A DNA stretch of 29,239 nt from a virus: positions 1 to 29,239 of the IMG/VR virus record IMGVR_UViG_3300045790_002671. One strand, given 5' to 3'. Below, in pieces: positions 16,061 through 22,074 of the stretch. Position numbers and translations under genes: made by a program. Under the pieces are notes generated by a model. It saw nothing but the letters and a program-made list of their open reading frames with translations, did not search any database and had not been told where the DNA came from. Positions within the stretch are counted from its first letter, which is position 1. Each line of letters begins with the position of its first letter.

Positions 16061-16630
16061 TTAAAAGTGTTGGATTGGACCAGTGATAGGTCCATTATTT
16101 ACGGTTACATTTATTGTAGTATTACATCCAGCCATAGAATAAGTTAATACGTAATTACCAACACCAGTAGATGGTTGAAAGTTATTACCTACAACACCTG
16201 TACCAGACCAGGATCCGCCTGCAGGACTTCCTACTAATGGTGTAGTTGGATCGCCAGGACAAAATGGTCCTAATGGATTACCAGATAGATCTAAAATAAA
16301 TACATCTAGGAGTTGTGGAGCTCCAGGACAACCTGCCGCATTAGATTCTATTACTTCAACTGCATTAGCATAAAGACCAGATACTCCTCCCCAATCTACT
16401 GTAATGGAATTTGTAGTTTGACCTGTTTGTAAAATACCACCACCACCTGTAATCGTCCATTGATAGGTTGATGTAGGAGTGACTGCAACCAAATATTGTT
16501 CTCCTGTTGCATTCAAACATACTGTGTCAGGATTAATTGTTGTTTGTCCAAATGTGAATAAAGACGTTGTCATTAATAGGACTGTAATAAATAGTGCTAG
16601 TAATAATTGTTTTTGTTTGTAGTAATTCAT
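16061..16630 (-). CDS. Secreted PKD-like protein
   Basis: The protein has 189 aa. It has an N-terminal signal peptide (residues 1-29, LLLALFITVLLMTTSLFTFG, cleavage near GQT). A PKD-like domain follows: CLNATGEQYLVAVTPTSTYQ, WTITGGGGI and NSITVDWG, as found in flavobacterial adhesins. A second module carries CPGDPTTPLV, GSPAGGSWSGTGVVG and YSMAGCNTTINVTV. It has no sorting domain itself; the next gene (gap 1 nt) carries it, so the two may derive from one split adhesin or act as partners. It is first gene of the three-gene secreted unit. Confidence 0.85.
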   Translation of the reverse strand: MNYYKQKQLLLALFITVLLMTTSLFTFGQTTINPDTVCLNATGEQYLVAVTPTSTYQWTITGGGGILQTGQTTNSITVDWGGVSGLYANAVEVIESNAAGCPGAPQLLDVFILDLSGNPLGPFCPGDPTTPLVGSPAGGSWSGTGVVGNNFQPSTGVGNYVLTYSMAGCNTTINVTVNNGPITGPIQHF

Positions 16631-16653
16631 AATGTTCTCCGTTTAGTTATTTA

Positions 16654-16662
16654 ATATAAATA
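16654..16662 (-). promoter_or_regulatory. TATTTATAT element upstream of the secreted-protein unit
   Basis: The sense strand reads GCTCATATTTATATTAAATAAC, 24 nt before the 16630 start. It is the only promoter-like element seen in this gap. Confidence 0.35.
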
Positions 16663-16686
16663 TGAGCAACTATACTAATACAGTTG

Positions 16687-17544
16687 TTATTTAGGCATTT
16701 CGAATATATAGGTATGAACCAAATTGCCTGCCCTGTTCACTTTCTTACGATATGAACACTCACCCACGTTTGGTTTATCTGCAATTTTATCTTTAAGATG
16801 ATCTAGTCTTGATTTATTTAAGGAACATATTATTAACATGCCATCCATAGATGTACACCTTACTAGGTCGTCATCTAAATTTTCTAATAAGGCACTATTA
16901 AACATATTCTTTACAAATTCATAATCAATCTCTGTCTCAGGAACTATGCCAAATGATTTTAATATATTGATATTAGGAGACCATGGTTTGAATTTTGGTA
17001 TGAGCCTCTTACCACTAACCAGACGCTCCATATAAAAATCAATGTTTTCAGGTTCTAATGTATCAAACCATTTTATGTATTTATTATAATCATTTGAAAA
17101 AATTTCTTCCTTATCAATTGATTTTAATTTTTCCCAAATTAGAGTAGCTATTATTTCATTAGCTTCGGATATCATTTGGGAGTATTGCATTTGTTGATCA
17201 TCATCTAATGATTCAAACCAATCATCAAAATTAAATTCCCTATCTTTAGGATCCCAAAGCTTATCGGTATGTGAAGTCCATTGATCCGTAATAGAATCCT
17301 GATCAGGTAATCTAGGAAAGTGTTTAGGTTCATCAAGTCTTCTAATAGAAGAATCTGGCTTTACTATTTCCTGTCTTTGAAAATCTATAGAGACATCACC
17401 TAAAATTCTATCTCTGGTCTTATCATCAAGCATATCTAAATAATCAAACATTAATTCGTCTGTACAGTTATGGTATTCAAGGTTATACGTTTTATTGTTA
17501 ACCTTGACAACCTTCTTTAGATATGGTGCTACAATTTTTTTCAT
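16687..17544 (-). CDS. Hypothetical acidic protein
   Basis: The protein has 285 aa from the ATG at 17544 (MKKIVAPYLKKVVKVNNKTY). The frame extends to a TTG at 17559, but that codon touches its own GGAGG and lies in the tmRNA coding piece, so I reject it. The protein is acidic with many Asp/Trp pairs (FDDWFESLDDDQQMQYSQMI) and helical. The C-terminus (residues ~225-285) seems a separate alpha/beta unit, with SMDGMLIICSLNKSRLDHLK and GNLVHTYIFEMPK. No catalytic motif. It lies directly downstream of the tmRNA and may share its transcript. Family unknown. Confidence 0.75.
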   Translation of the reverse strand: MKKIVAPYLKKVVKVNNKTYNLEYHNCTDELMFDYLDMLDDKTRDRILGDVSIDFQRQEIVKPDSSIRRLDEPKHFPRLPDQDSITDQWTSHTDKLWDPKDREFNFDDWFESLDDDQQMQYSQMISEANEIIATLIWEKLKSIDKEEIFSNDYNKYIKWFDTLEPENIDFYMERLVSGKRLIPKFKPWSPNINILKSFGIVPETEIDYEFVKNMFNSALLENLDDDLVRCTSMDGMLIICSLNKSRLDHLKDKIADKPNVGECSYRKKVNRAGNLVHTYIFEMPK

Positions 17545-17617
17545 AATAAAAATTTCCAACCTCCACCGGGCTTATACGACTTGCCCTATTAAGTGCCGTT
17601 CGGTTCTGGGTGCTTTA

Positions 17618-17650
17618 TTAAGCCGCCATTGCCATTTCAACATGTTCGCC
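17618..17650 (-). other. tmRNA tag reading frame, GEHVEMAMAA-stop
   Basis: Ten codons from GGC at 17650 encode GEHVEMAMAA, followed by TAA TAA. The end GCTTAATAA is the same as I remember for E. coli tmRNA, and AMAA is a conservative form of ALAA, the signal read by ClpXP-type proteases. The GE start and A-L/M-AA end resemble Bacteroidota tags as I recall them. The resume codon (GGC) is inferred from the tag ending. Confidence 0.8.
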
Positions 17651-17706
17651 TGTTATGCGCGACCTTCCTATATCCTTATCTCAATGTCAATATCCAAGTC
17701 ATCCCC

Positions 17707-17775
17707 ATATTATATGTAATTACATATACTTCATATGCAATTTATTGTATTATATGTTTTCACATATAATCGTTG
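17707..17775 (-). other. Intervening segment of permuted tmRNA precursor
   Basis: These 69 nt lie between the mature 3' and 5' ends and would be removed. They contain a 9-bp hairpin capped by GAAA (17749-17770) and an 18-nt perfect palindrome TATATGTAATTACATATA (17711-17728), both adjacent to the processing points. Confidence 0.75.
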
Positions 17776-17824
17776 TGGAGATGGAGGGAGTCGAACCCTC
17801 GTCCATTTGAGCAGCTAACATAAG

Positions 17825-18091
17825 TCAAGCAGTCGTTTTCTTTTTAAGTATTAGTTCTTTCATACTAACTAATCTTGCACACTTTTCATACGCTTCAATT
17901 GTAATATAATATTCAATCATCGTATCAATTGTTCCTATAGAATTGGCATTAGATAATAACCATGAACCTGGTTTAACCTCATCCATATTTTTATTACCAA
18001 CAAGAAACTTAAATGTGTTATTAACAGCAAGATGTAATAACTTATCATCATCGCTATGTATAGGATCAATATTCATAGGATCCGTCAACAT
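17825..18091 (-). CDS. Small UVR-like repeat-family protein
   Basis: The protein has 88 aa. It belongs to a family within this window that shares a C-terminal motif, here IEYYITIEAYEKCARLVSMK (residues 59-78), comparable to 72-92 of the 21243 gene and 83-104 of the 26300 gene. The motif resembles the UvrB/UvrC UVR helical hairpin (E-x-E-x-A-x-x-L), but that link is tentative. Residues 19-31 (LHLAVNNTFKFLV) also match the 26300 gene. Its tail LILKKKTTA is longer than in the relatives and overlaps the 5' end of the tmRNA acceptor piece. Start 18091 or 18076 is unclear. Confidence 0.7.
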   Translation of the reverse strand: MLTDPMNIDPIHSDDDKLLHLAVNNTFKFLVGNKNMDEVKPGSWLLSNANSIGTIDTMIEYYITIEAYEKCARLVSMKELILKKKTTA

Positions 18092-18187
18092 CCTTTTGGG
18101 CAGTGTGCAACTCTTGGTAACATAAATCTAATAGTAATCATAATTTTCTCTTTAATAATCTTTATAATAAATAGTAATTATGTACTG

Positions 18188-18658
18188 TTAACTGGACGTG
18201 AGTAAAGTGTTTATTTTCTTATGTTCCTTGTATATCGTATTCATACGAAGCTTATGTTCATTATCAATATTATCGATAGCTTCGTAATTAAATATCATAT
18301 CATTGACAAATTTTTTATCTATGATATATAATGACGTATCAAAATTATTTAGATCCTTACTTAATTCAATATTATCTATAAGGATATTCTTAAGAACTTG
18401 TAACTTTGTTCTAAATTTATCTCCCTTAGTACTATCGACATAGTCTTTGGAAACATTATCAATAATTCCACCAATAGCATTTCGTATTCTAGCTCCTTGA
18501 ATAGGATCATTTTCTGCTATACGTTTTAACTCGTCCTGTATTTCTAATTTATTGAGAGTACGATCAGCTAGTTGTTTTAGCTTTTTTCGCTTTTCCTTTT
18601 CCACCCAGGTTAGCTTGCTTGTTGACGATGATGTTGCTCGTGGTTTTTTTCTTGCCAT
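18188..18658 (-). CDS. Hypothetical helical protein
   Basis: The protein has 156 aa. The N-terminus is basic and Ser/Thr-rich (MARKKPRATSSSTSKLTW), followed by charged helices (VEKEKRKKLKQLADRTLNKL) and a mixed central part (NAIGGIIDNVSKDYVDSTKG), ending in a helical segment IYKEHKKINTLLTSS. It is probably cytoplasmic. The start overlaps the previous gene by 95 nt, which is long; a later internal start cannot be excluded, but no better ATG exists within the first 80 residues. Family unknown. Confidence 0.65.
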   Translation of the reverse strand: MARKKPRATSSSTSKLTWVEKEKRKKLKQLADRTLNKLEIQDELKRIAENDPIQGARIRNAIGGIIDNVSKDYVDSTKGDKFRTKLQVLKNILIDNIELSKDLNNFDTSLYIIDKKFVNDMIFNYEAIDNIDNEHKLRMNTIYKEHKKINTLLTSS

Positions 18659-18821
18659 TTCTTTTATAATTTCTCGAAGGCCTTCTTGTTGCTGCTAATG
18701 TAAGCTTTCTTTTAAGATCATTTATAACCTTATTTAATTCTTCTTTTCTTTTTGTATTAACATAATTCGCTGATATGAATCCTGCTACTAAACCTAATAT
18801 TGCTGTTACTATATATAACAT
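18564..18821 (-). CDS. Small membrane protein with basic tail
   Basis: The protein has 85 aa. Residues 2-20 form one membrane helix (YIVTAILGLVAGFISANYVN) and a charged helix follows (KRKEELNKVINDLKRKLTLA). The tail is Lys/Arg-rich (NGKKKTTSNIIV, GGKGKAKKAKTTS). The last ~30 codons overlap the next gene. The ribosome binding site AAGGG lies 7 nt before ATG. Possibly the tail binds nucleic acid or the membrane surface; function unknown. Confidence 0.65.
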   Translation of the reverse strand: MLYIVTAILGLVAGFISANYVNTKRKEELNKVINDLKRKLTLAATRRPSRNYKRNGKKKTTSNIIVNKQANLGGKGKAKKAKTTS

Positions 18822-18848
18822 ATTTTCCCTTTATTTTTTTTTAATAAT

Positions 18849-18905
18849 GTAGGAGATAGACGATATAAATGACGGGTTGTAATTTACATCGCCTACCTTA
18901 TCTAC
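18849..18905 (-). promoter_or_regulatory. Intercistronic stem-loop
   Basis: The sense RNA AGGUAGGCGAU pairs with AUCGUCUAUCU (11 bp, two G-U), extended by GUAG/CUAC after a small internal loop. It lies between the stop of the 18918 gene and the 18821 start and is followed by A-rich, not U-rich, sequence, so it is more likely an mRNA processing or stability element than a terminator. Confidence 0.5.
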
Positions 18906-18917
18906 AAAATACTACTA

Positions 18918-19142
18918 TTACTTCTTAACGAAGAATGAAGCTACCATTAATAAAACGATAAGTCCTACGAACCCACCATTTCCTAATGAAGTAACGATAG
19001 CTGTTAAATTAGCTATTACATCCATTCCGAATACTGAACCACCTGTTAAGACAGTCCAAAGGATTGTTACTGGTAATACTGCCATTAAGACAGTCATTAA
19101 ACCACTAAAGAATCCTGTTACATATTTGATTACATTTTCCAT
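18918..19142 (-). CDS. Small two-helix membrane protein, holin-like size
   Basis: The protein has 74 aa with two hydrophobic helices, ~5-35 (VTGFFSGLMTVLMAVLPVTI) and ~43-71 (IVTSLGNGGFVGLIVLLMVA), joined by a short Gly-rich turn, with FFVKK at the end. This topology suits a class II holin or another pore or membrane-scaffold protein, but many phage membrane proteins look the same. It has a strong ribosome binding site (AGGAG). A stable stem-loop follows the stop. The neighbouring beta-barrel gene suggests an envelope-directed unit. Confidence 0.75.
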   Translation of the reverse strand: MENVIKYVTGFFSGLMTVLMAVLPVTILWTVLTGGSVFGMDVIANLTAIVTSLGNGGFVGLIVLLMVASFFVKK

Positions 19143-19177
19143 ATTATAAATCTCCTATATTTTTACTACTTGTTCTT

Positions 19178-19222
19178 GGACACTATTGTCCCTATTAACT
19201 ATGAAGGCGTCCCATTATGGGA
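19178..19222 (-). other. Two small hairpins between the barrel and membrane-protein genes
   Basis: GGACA-CTAT-TGTCC (19178-19191) and TCCCA-TTA-TGGGA (19210-19222) are perfect 5-bp stems in the 83-nt gap. Neither is followed by a T-run on the minus strand, so termination is doubtful; processing is possible. Confidence 0.4.
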
Positions 19223-19225
19223 TTG

Positions 19226-19660
19226 TTAGAATCGGTAAGCTAAACCTAAATTAAAGCTTCCTGCTCGTTCCCCGTTTTCGTCTTCTTTAAGACCCATTGT
19301 ATAGTTAGGTTCAACTGCTAACCCTTTCCATACATTGAATGAATAACCTAACCCTAAAGTTAAGTTGTCCATCATTTCCTCGGTTGGCGCTTGAACTGAG
19401 ATATACATTTCTGTACTCCAGTTGTACCTACCCCAAAGATCATAACTCGTATTACCTTCAGCGTCTTCGCCATTCTTTACTAGACCAACAATACATTTCT
19501 CGTTTACTGCGTAACCGATACCCATATTGTCTGTTAAATTTGCAACCTCAAATGATTCACCTTCTTCTGCAGCATTGTATGTAGTTACTACCATAAAATT
19601 TTGAGCTGAAGCGAACATTGTAGTTACTGCTAATGTTAATGTTAAAAATAAATTTTTCAT
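19226..19660 (-). CDS. Small outer-membrane beta-barrel protein
   Basis: The protein has 144 aa from the ATG at 19660, chosen over 19699 because AAAGGAG lies before it and a clean signal peptide follows (MKNLFLTLTLAVTTMFASAQ). The mature part alternates beta strands with polar turns (YDLWGRYNWSTEMYISVQAP, LTLGLGYSFNVWKGLAVEPN) and ends in FNLGLAYRF. The C-terminal phenylalanine with alternating hydrophobics is the signal read by the BAM complex. About eight strands are expected. It could mask a receptor against superinfection or alter envelope permeability; both are inference. An operator-like palindrome lies upstream. Confidence 0.85.
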   Translation of the reverse strand: MKNLFLTLTLAVTTMFASAQNFMVVTTYNAAEEGESFEVANLTDNMGIGYAVNEKCIVGLVKNGEDAEGNTSYDLWGRYNWSTEMYISVQAPTEEMMDNLTLGLGYSFNVWKGLAVEPNYTMGLKEDENGERAGSFNLGLAYRF

Positions 19661-19718
19661 ATTAGTTTCTCCTTTTTTATAAATTAAATTTACCTTCATA
19701 GTTAATTGTTAATAAAAT

Positions 19719-19732
19719 ATTCGTGCACGAAT
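19719..19732. promoter_or_regulatory. 14-bp perfect palindrome, candidate operator
   Basis: ATTCGTGCACGAAT lies just downstream of a TATAAT-like box (19747-19752, minus sense) ahead of the barrel gene. A half-site copy (TTCGTGT on the minus strand, 19792-19798) lies further upstream. This fits a dimeric repressor or activator binding site. Confidence 0.45.
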
Positions 19733-19746
19733 CTTATCTGAGAATA

Positions 19747-19763
19747 ATTATAACCCATGGGTT
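19747..19763 (-). promoter_or_regulatory. Candidate promoter of barrel gene with AACCCATGGGTT palindrome
   Basis: The sense strand reads GGGTTATAATTATTC; the TATAAT box is bordered upstream by a perfect 12-bp palindrome (19752-19763). On the plus strand the palindrome is followed by TTTTTT. No clear -35 was found. Confidence 0.35.
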
Positions 19764-19805
19764 TTTTATATATTGACATTTAATATTCTATACACGAACA
19801 CACTA

Positions 19806-20012
19806 TTATTGCACCTTGGCTTTCACCTTTGTTGGCGCTTTATACGCATTCTTTTTAGACTTTTTAGTATTAGTTTTCAGTAGACTGATTACTAAATCTT
19901 TATCGAGCATTCTATTCTTAAGACTGCTGATCTTTCCTTCTAAAAATAAAAAAGTAGCCGATCCTCCTATTAGAAGGCCAGCACATGCAAATATAATTTC
20001 TTTTAATTCCAT
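19806..20012 (-). CDS. Small membrane-anchored basic protein
   Basis: The protein has 68 aa. An N-terminal membrane helix (residues 5-24, EIIFACAGLLIGGSATFLFL) is followed by a short helix (GKISSLKNRMLDKDLVISLL) and a Lys-rich tail (TKKSKKNAYKAPTKVKAKVQ). The layout is like the 18564-18821 protein, which may indicate a related role, but the sequences are not clearly homologous. It starts 7 nt after the stop of the 20020 gene. Confidence 0.65.
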   Translation of the reverse strand: MELKEIIFACAGLLIGGSATFLFLEGKISSLKNRMLDKDLVISLLKTNTKKSKKNAYKAPTKVKAKVQ

Positions 20013-20019
20013 AATTTCT

Positions 20020-20298
20020 CTATAATGTTCCTAAACTTTTGGCTACTCTATATGAATGCTTTCCATCATTCAATACGTCTCCAATTTTACTACATTCTGT
20101 GAACGTCAATGGTACTCTAACATCTCCAATAAGTAATTCTCCTATTGTAGTATTATTATAACCATCTTTACCATCTCCTCTGATTCCTTCCTTAATTACA
20201 AAATCGATTTGGTTCCATAAATTTCCATACTTTTTTTCTCTTGGGTGTGTATGTAATCCCGCTTGGGCTGTACTGCCCTCAAACTTGTTTTGACTCAT
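20020..20298 (-). CDS. Hypothetical soluble protein
   Basis: The protein has 92 aa and starts MSQNKFEGSTAQAGLHTHPR. It contains a compact alpha/beta sequence (LWNQIDFVIKEGIRGDGKDG) and TIGELLIGDVRVPLTFTECS, ending RVAKSLGTL. It has no membrane segment, signal or Cys cluster. A consensus promoter lies 29 nt upstream and predicts a leader near 22 nt. Family unknown. Confidence 0.7.
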   Translation of the reverse strand: MSQNKFEGSTAQAGLHTHPREKKYGNLWNQIDFVIKEGIRGDGKDGYNNTTIGELLIGDVRVPLTFTECSKIGDVLNDGKHSYRVAKSLGTL

Positions 20299-20326
20299 GT
20301 CGTATTATTATTGATTAATTATTATT

Positions 20327-20356
20327 AATATACAAAATTATTTTCATATATCCAAA
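20327..20356 (-). promoter_or_regulatory. Phage promoter: TTTGG-N18-GTATATT
   Basis: The sense strand has TTTGG, 18 nt including TAATTTT, and GTATATT. It lies in the 62-nt gap between the stop of the 20361 gene and the 20298 start. Confidence 0.7.
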
Positions 20357-20360
20357 TGTT

Positions 20361-20699
20361 TTATGCTTTATATCTATTACCGCGTCTTTTATTAATACGG
20401 TTTATTTTAGCCTCCACCATCTCACCTGTAAATTTATCAGGATGGGTTCTTCTAATATTTCTAGATAACTTAACTCCGTACTCGGCTGCATTCTCCCACG
20501 CTTCCCAAATAGTCTTTGATGGAGGTACTAATAGGTCTTCACCTAATACGCCACCATGCCCATTAGATATTAAATATCTACCGTCTAATTGTCTACTTGT
20601 ACTTGCATTTGGATATGCCTTCGTAACCTTTTTTTTCAATTTTGCGAATAACTTCCTTTTCTTATCTGTAGGAAATTCACGTAACTCATTATAATTCAT
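20361..20699 (-). CDS. Hypothetical basic protein
   Basis: The protein has 112 aa with high Lys/Arg content (KKRKLFAKLKKKVTKAYPNA). The middle part reads DGRYLISNGHGGVLGEDLLV and the C-terminal half has WEAWENAAEYGVKLSRNIRR. It ends basic (INKRRGNRYKA). It may bind nucleic acid, judged by charge only. The ATG immediately follows the TAA of the zinc-ribbon gene, so the two are coupled. The antisense open frame of the same length is a shadow. Confidence 0.7.
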   Translation of the reverse strand: MNYNELREFPTDKKRKLFAKLKKKVTKAYPNASTSRQLDGRYLISNGHGGVLGEDLLVPPSKTIWEAWENAAEYGVKLSRNIRRTHPDKFTGEMVEAKINRINKRRGNRYKA

Positions 20700-21179
20700 T
20701 TATATTATTTTTGGTTCTTTACTAAATTCTTTTATGTCTCCGGTGATTAAATCTTCTTCAACCCATTTACCCATAAGATCCGTTTCGCTAGCCATATATG
20801 TAACTCTAGCGTATACTAACTTATCTGCATTCTCTTTTATATTAGCTCGAAAATTAATTAGATCATCATCAGTAGGTACAGGACCCATCTGATAACCTAT
20901 CATATCCTTTTCTTTCAATTTGAATTGTGCTATTGGATTAATTGTGTAATGATTATACTTCGCTTTCCACTTAGCCTTCTCTGATCCTTTCCTAGGACCC
21001 TTTTTATATAATCTATCTTCTAAATTTTCTACTTCAGATCTAACCTGTGTTCCGCATCTTGTACACAACAATGTTTCGGTTAAGGTTTCTGGTGAGGTGG
21101 TTTTGATTGCATGTACATATCCACATCTTGGACATACATCTAATTTTTGGATTTCGTGTGTTTCTGTTTTCATATTCAT
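20700..21179 (-). CDS. Zinc-ribbon protein
   Basis: The protein has 159 aa. CPRCGY (16-21) and CTRCG (39-43) are spaced like a zinc ribbon and would bind one Zn. The rest is charged and mostly soluble (KKGPRKGSEKAKWKAKYNHY; VPTDDDLINFRANIKENADK). Such ribbons occur in transcription-associated and nucleic-acid-processing phage proteins, so a DNA/RNA or RNA-polymerase contact is plausible but not shown. Start 21179 or the third-codon Met (21173) are both possible. Confidence 0.75.
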   Translation of the reverse strand: MNMKTETHEIQKLDVCPRCGYVHAIKTTSPETLTETLLCTRCGTQVRSEVENLEDRLYKKGPRKGSEKAKWKAKYNHYTINPIAQFKLKEKDMIGYQMGPVPTDDDLINFRANIKENADKLVYARVTYMASETDLMGKWVEEDLITGDIKEFSKEPKII

Positions 21180-21226
21180 AACTCTATTAATTACTTAAAA
21201 ATTTTTTTACTTTACTTCCTTTGGAT

Positions 21227-21235
21227 ATATAAATA
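21227..21235 (-). promoter_or_regulatory. TATTTATAT element
   Basis: The sense strand reads GCACTATTTATATATCCAAAG in the 63-nt gap before the 21179 gene. Confidence 0.3.
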
Positions 21236-21242
21236 GTGCCAA

Positions 21243-21521
21243 TCATTCTTTCAACTTCATTAATTCAGCACACTTTTCGTATTCCTCTGTTTCTATAAAC
21301 CGCTCTATTAGCTCGTCTATAAGGCCTTCCTTCTCACTTTTCGATCCAGGTAATTCATCTAAATATGCTGGATCGTCTATGATCACCGCATACATCATCT
21401 TACTCCATATATGGCTCACATCATGCAGCTTATCTAGTATATCTTGTGGTGTTATGTCCTCTCCATTTATATTCATATTGATTGTTTTAAGTCGATTTAA
21501 CAAGAGATCTCTTACTAGCAC
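21243..21521 (-). CDS. Small UVR-like repeat-family protein
   Basis: The protein has 92 aa if the GTG at 21521 is used; ATG at 21476 is the alternative start. It ends in LIERFIETEEYEKCAELMKL (residues 71-90, then KE), the same motif as in the 17825 and 26300 genes, with YEKCAEL identical to the latter. The N-terminal part is different (LHDVSHIWSKMMYAVIIDDP). The helix-turn-helix-like spacing of charged residues suggests a UVR-like protein-protein contact module. Function unknown. It precedes no obvious promoter. Confidence 0.7.
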   Translation of the reverse strand: MLVRDLLLNRLKTINMNINGEDITPQDILDKLHDVSHIWSKMMYAVIIDDPAYLDELPGSKSEKEGLIDELIERFIETEEYEKCAELMKLKE

Positions 21522-21551
21522 ATATACTTAGTAGGTATCGCCTTGAAATAA

Positions 21552-22067
21552 TTATACTATATAATTTAATGCTTTATTCATATCATCCATCGTTCCTTCG
21601 AAACCAGGCATATCCTTATGTGATTCCTTTTCTACAAGGTATTTTATTACACTATCCCAACCTGGAAATTTATTAGATCCGAAATGTAACCATTCTCCTT
21701 CAAAATCCTTTTGGCCTCTATAGAAGGTATCGTCAATTAGATAATCTCCTTTGGCTAAATTTTTATGATGACTTAATATTAATCTTCTTTTAGCTTTAGG
21801 AATATATTTTTCAATCCAATCCTTCTTATGTATCCATGCATCAGGATTTCTCCATGGAGGTGTCGATAGGATATACACATCAAACATTTCAAACAGTAGT
21901 TCAAATGCTTCTATAGCTCCTGGCATAGGATCTAAATTATTAAATACACCAGGCATCATATCATAGGTGCTTTTACTATACTTATCCTTTTCAGGATGTT
22001 TTTGAATGGCTCCATAAAAATCACATAGGACTCCATCCATATCAATGTAACAAATTTTCTTTTTCAT
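21552..22067 (-). CDS. 5'(3')-deoxyribonucleotidase (HAD family)
   Basis: The protein has 171 aa. HAD motif I is YIDMDGVLCDF with D9 and D11; motif II is YILSTPPW (S68/T69); a conserved Lys lies in the HHKNLAKGDY region; motif IV is YLIDDTF (D112, D113). The central FNNLDPMPGAIEAF segment is typical of the NT5C group, which removes the 5' phosphate of deoxynucleoside monophosphates. Phages use such enzymes to tune nucleotide pools or to remove unmodified nucleotides. The start is 7 nt after the stop of the VWA protein gene. Confidence 0.9.
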   Translation of the reverse strand: MKKKICYIDMDGVLCDFYGAIQKHPEKDKYSKSTYDMMPGVFNNLDPMPGAIEAFELLFEMFDVYILSTPPWRNPDAWIHKKDWIEKYIPKAKRRLILSHHKNLAKGDYLIDDTFYRGQKDFEGEWLHFGSNKFPGWDSVIKYLVEKESHKDMPGFEGTMDDMNKALNYIV

Positions 22068-22074
22068 ATTATTA

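Larger units (their letters stand above)
17560..17836 (-). ncRNA. ssrA: Circularly permuted (two-piece) tmRNA
   Basis: Reading the minus strand, the order is acceptor half, intervening segment, coding half, the reverse of a one-piece tmRNA. The 3' half ends in a canonical T arm (GAGGG-TTCGACT-CCCTC, 17800-17784), then CATCTCC-A (17783-17776). The 5' half starts GGGGATG (17706-17700), which pairs with CATCTCC over 7 bp including the G3-U70 wobble that alanyl-tRNA synthetase reads. Next comes the D-arm analogue ACTTGGATATTGACA, with the conserved UGGAU and GACA. Helix 2 is TTGAG (17684-17680) with CTCAA (17811-17807), followed by GGAC before the T arm. A tag frame with tandem stops follows. CCA is not encoded (CAA), so it would be added. 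The outer ends (17836, 17560) are estimates. Confidence 0.9.

Noticed and set aside
17545-17559. TTG start extending the 16687 gene into the tmRNA
   Set aside because: The TTG is directly next to GGAGG without spacing and lies in the RNA gene; the ATG at 17544 is the better start.
17571-17640. Alternative short frame through the tmRNA coding piece (MLKWQWRLNK...)
   Set aside because: It is out of frame with the GEHVEMAMAA tag and lies over conserved tmRNA structure; no ribosome binding site.
20356-20694. Plus-strand frame of 112 aa
   Set aside because: It is the mirror of the minus-strand gene 20361-20699, which is coupled to its upstream neighbour; no promoter or ribosome binding site supports the plus frame.
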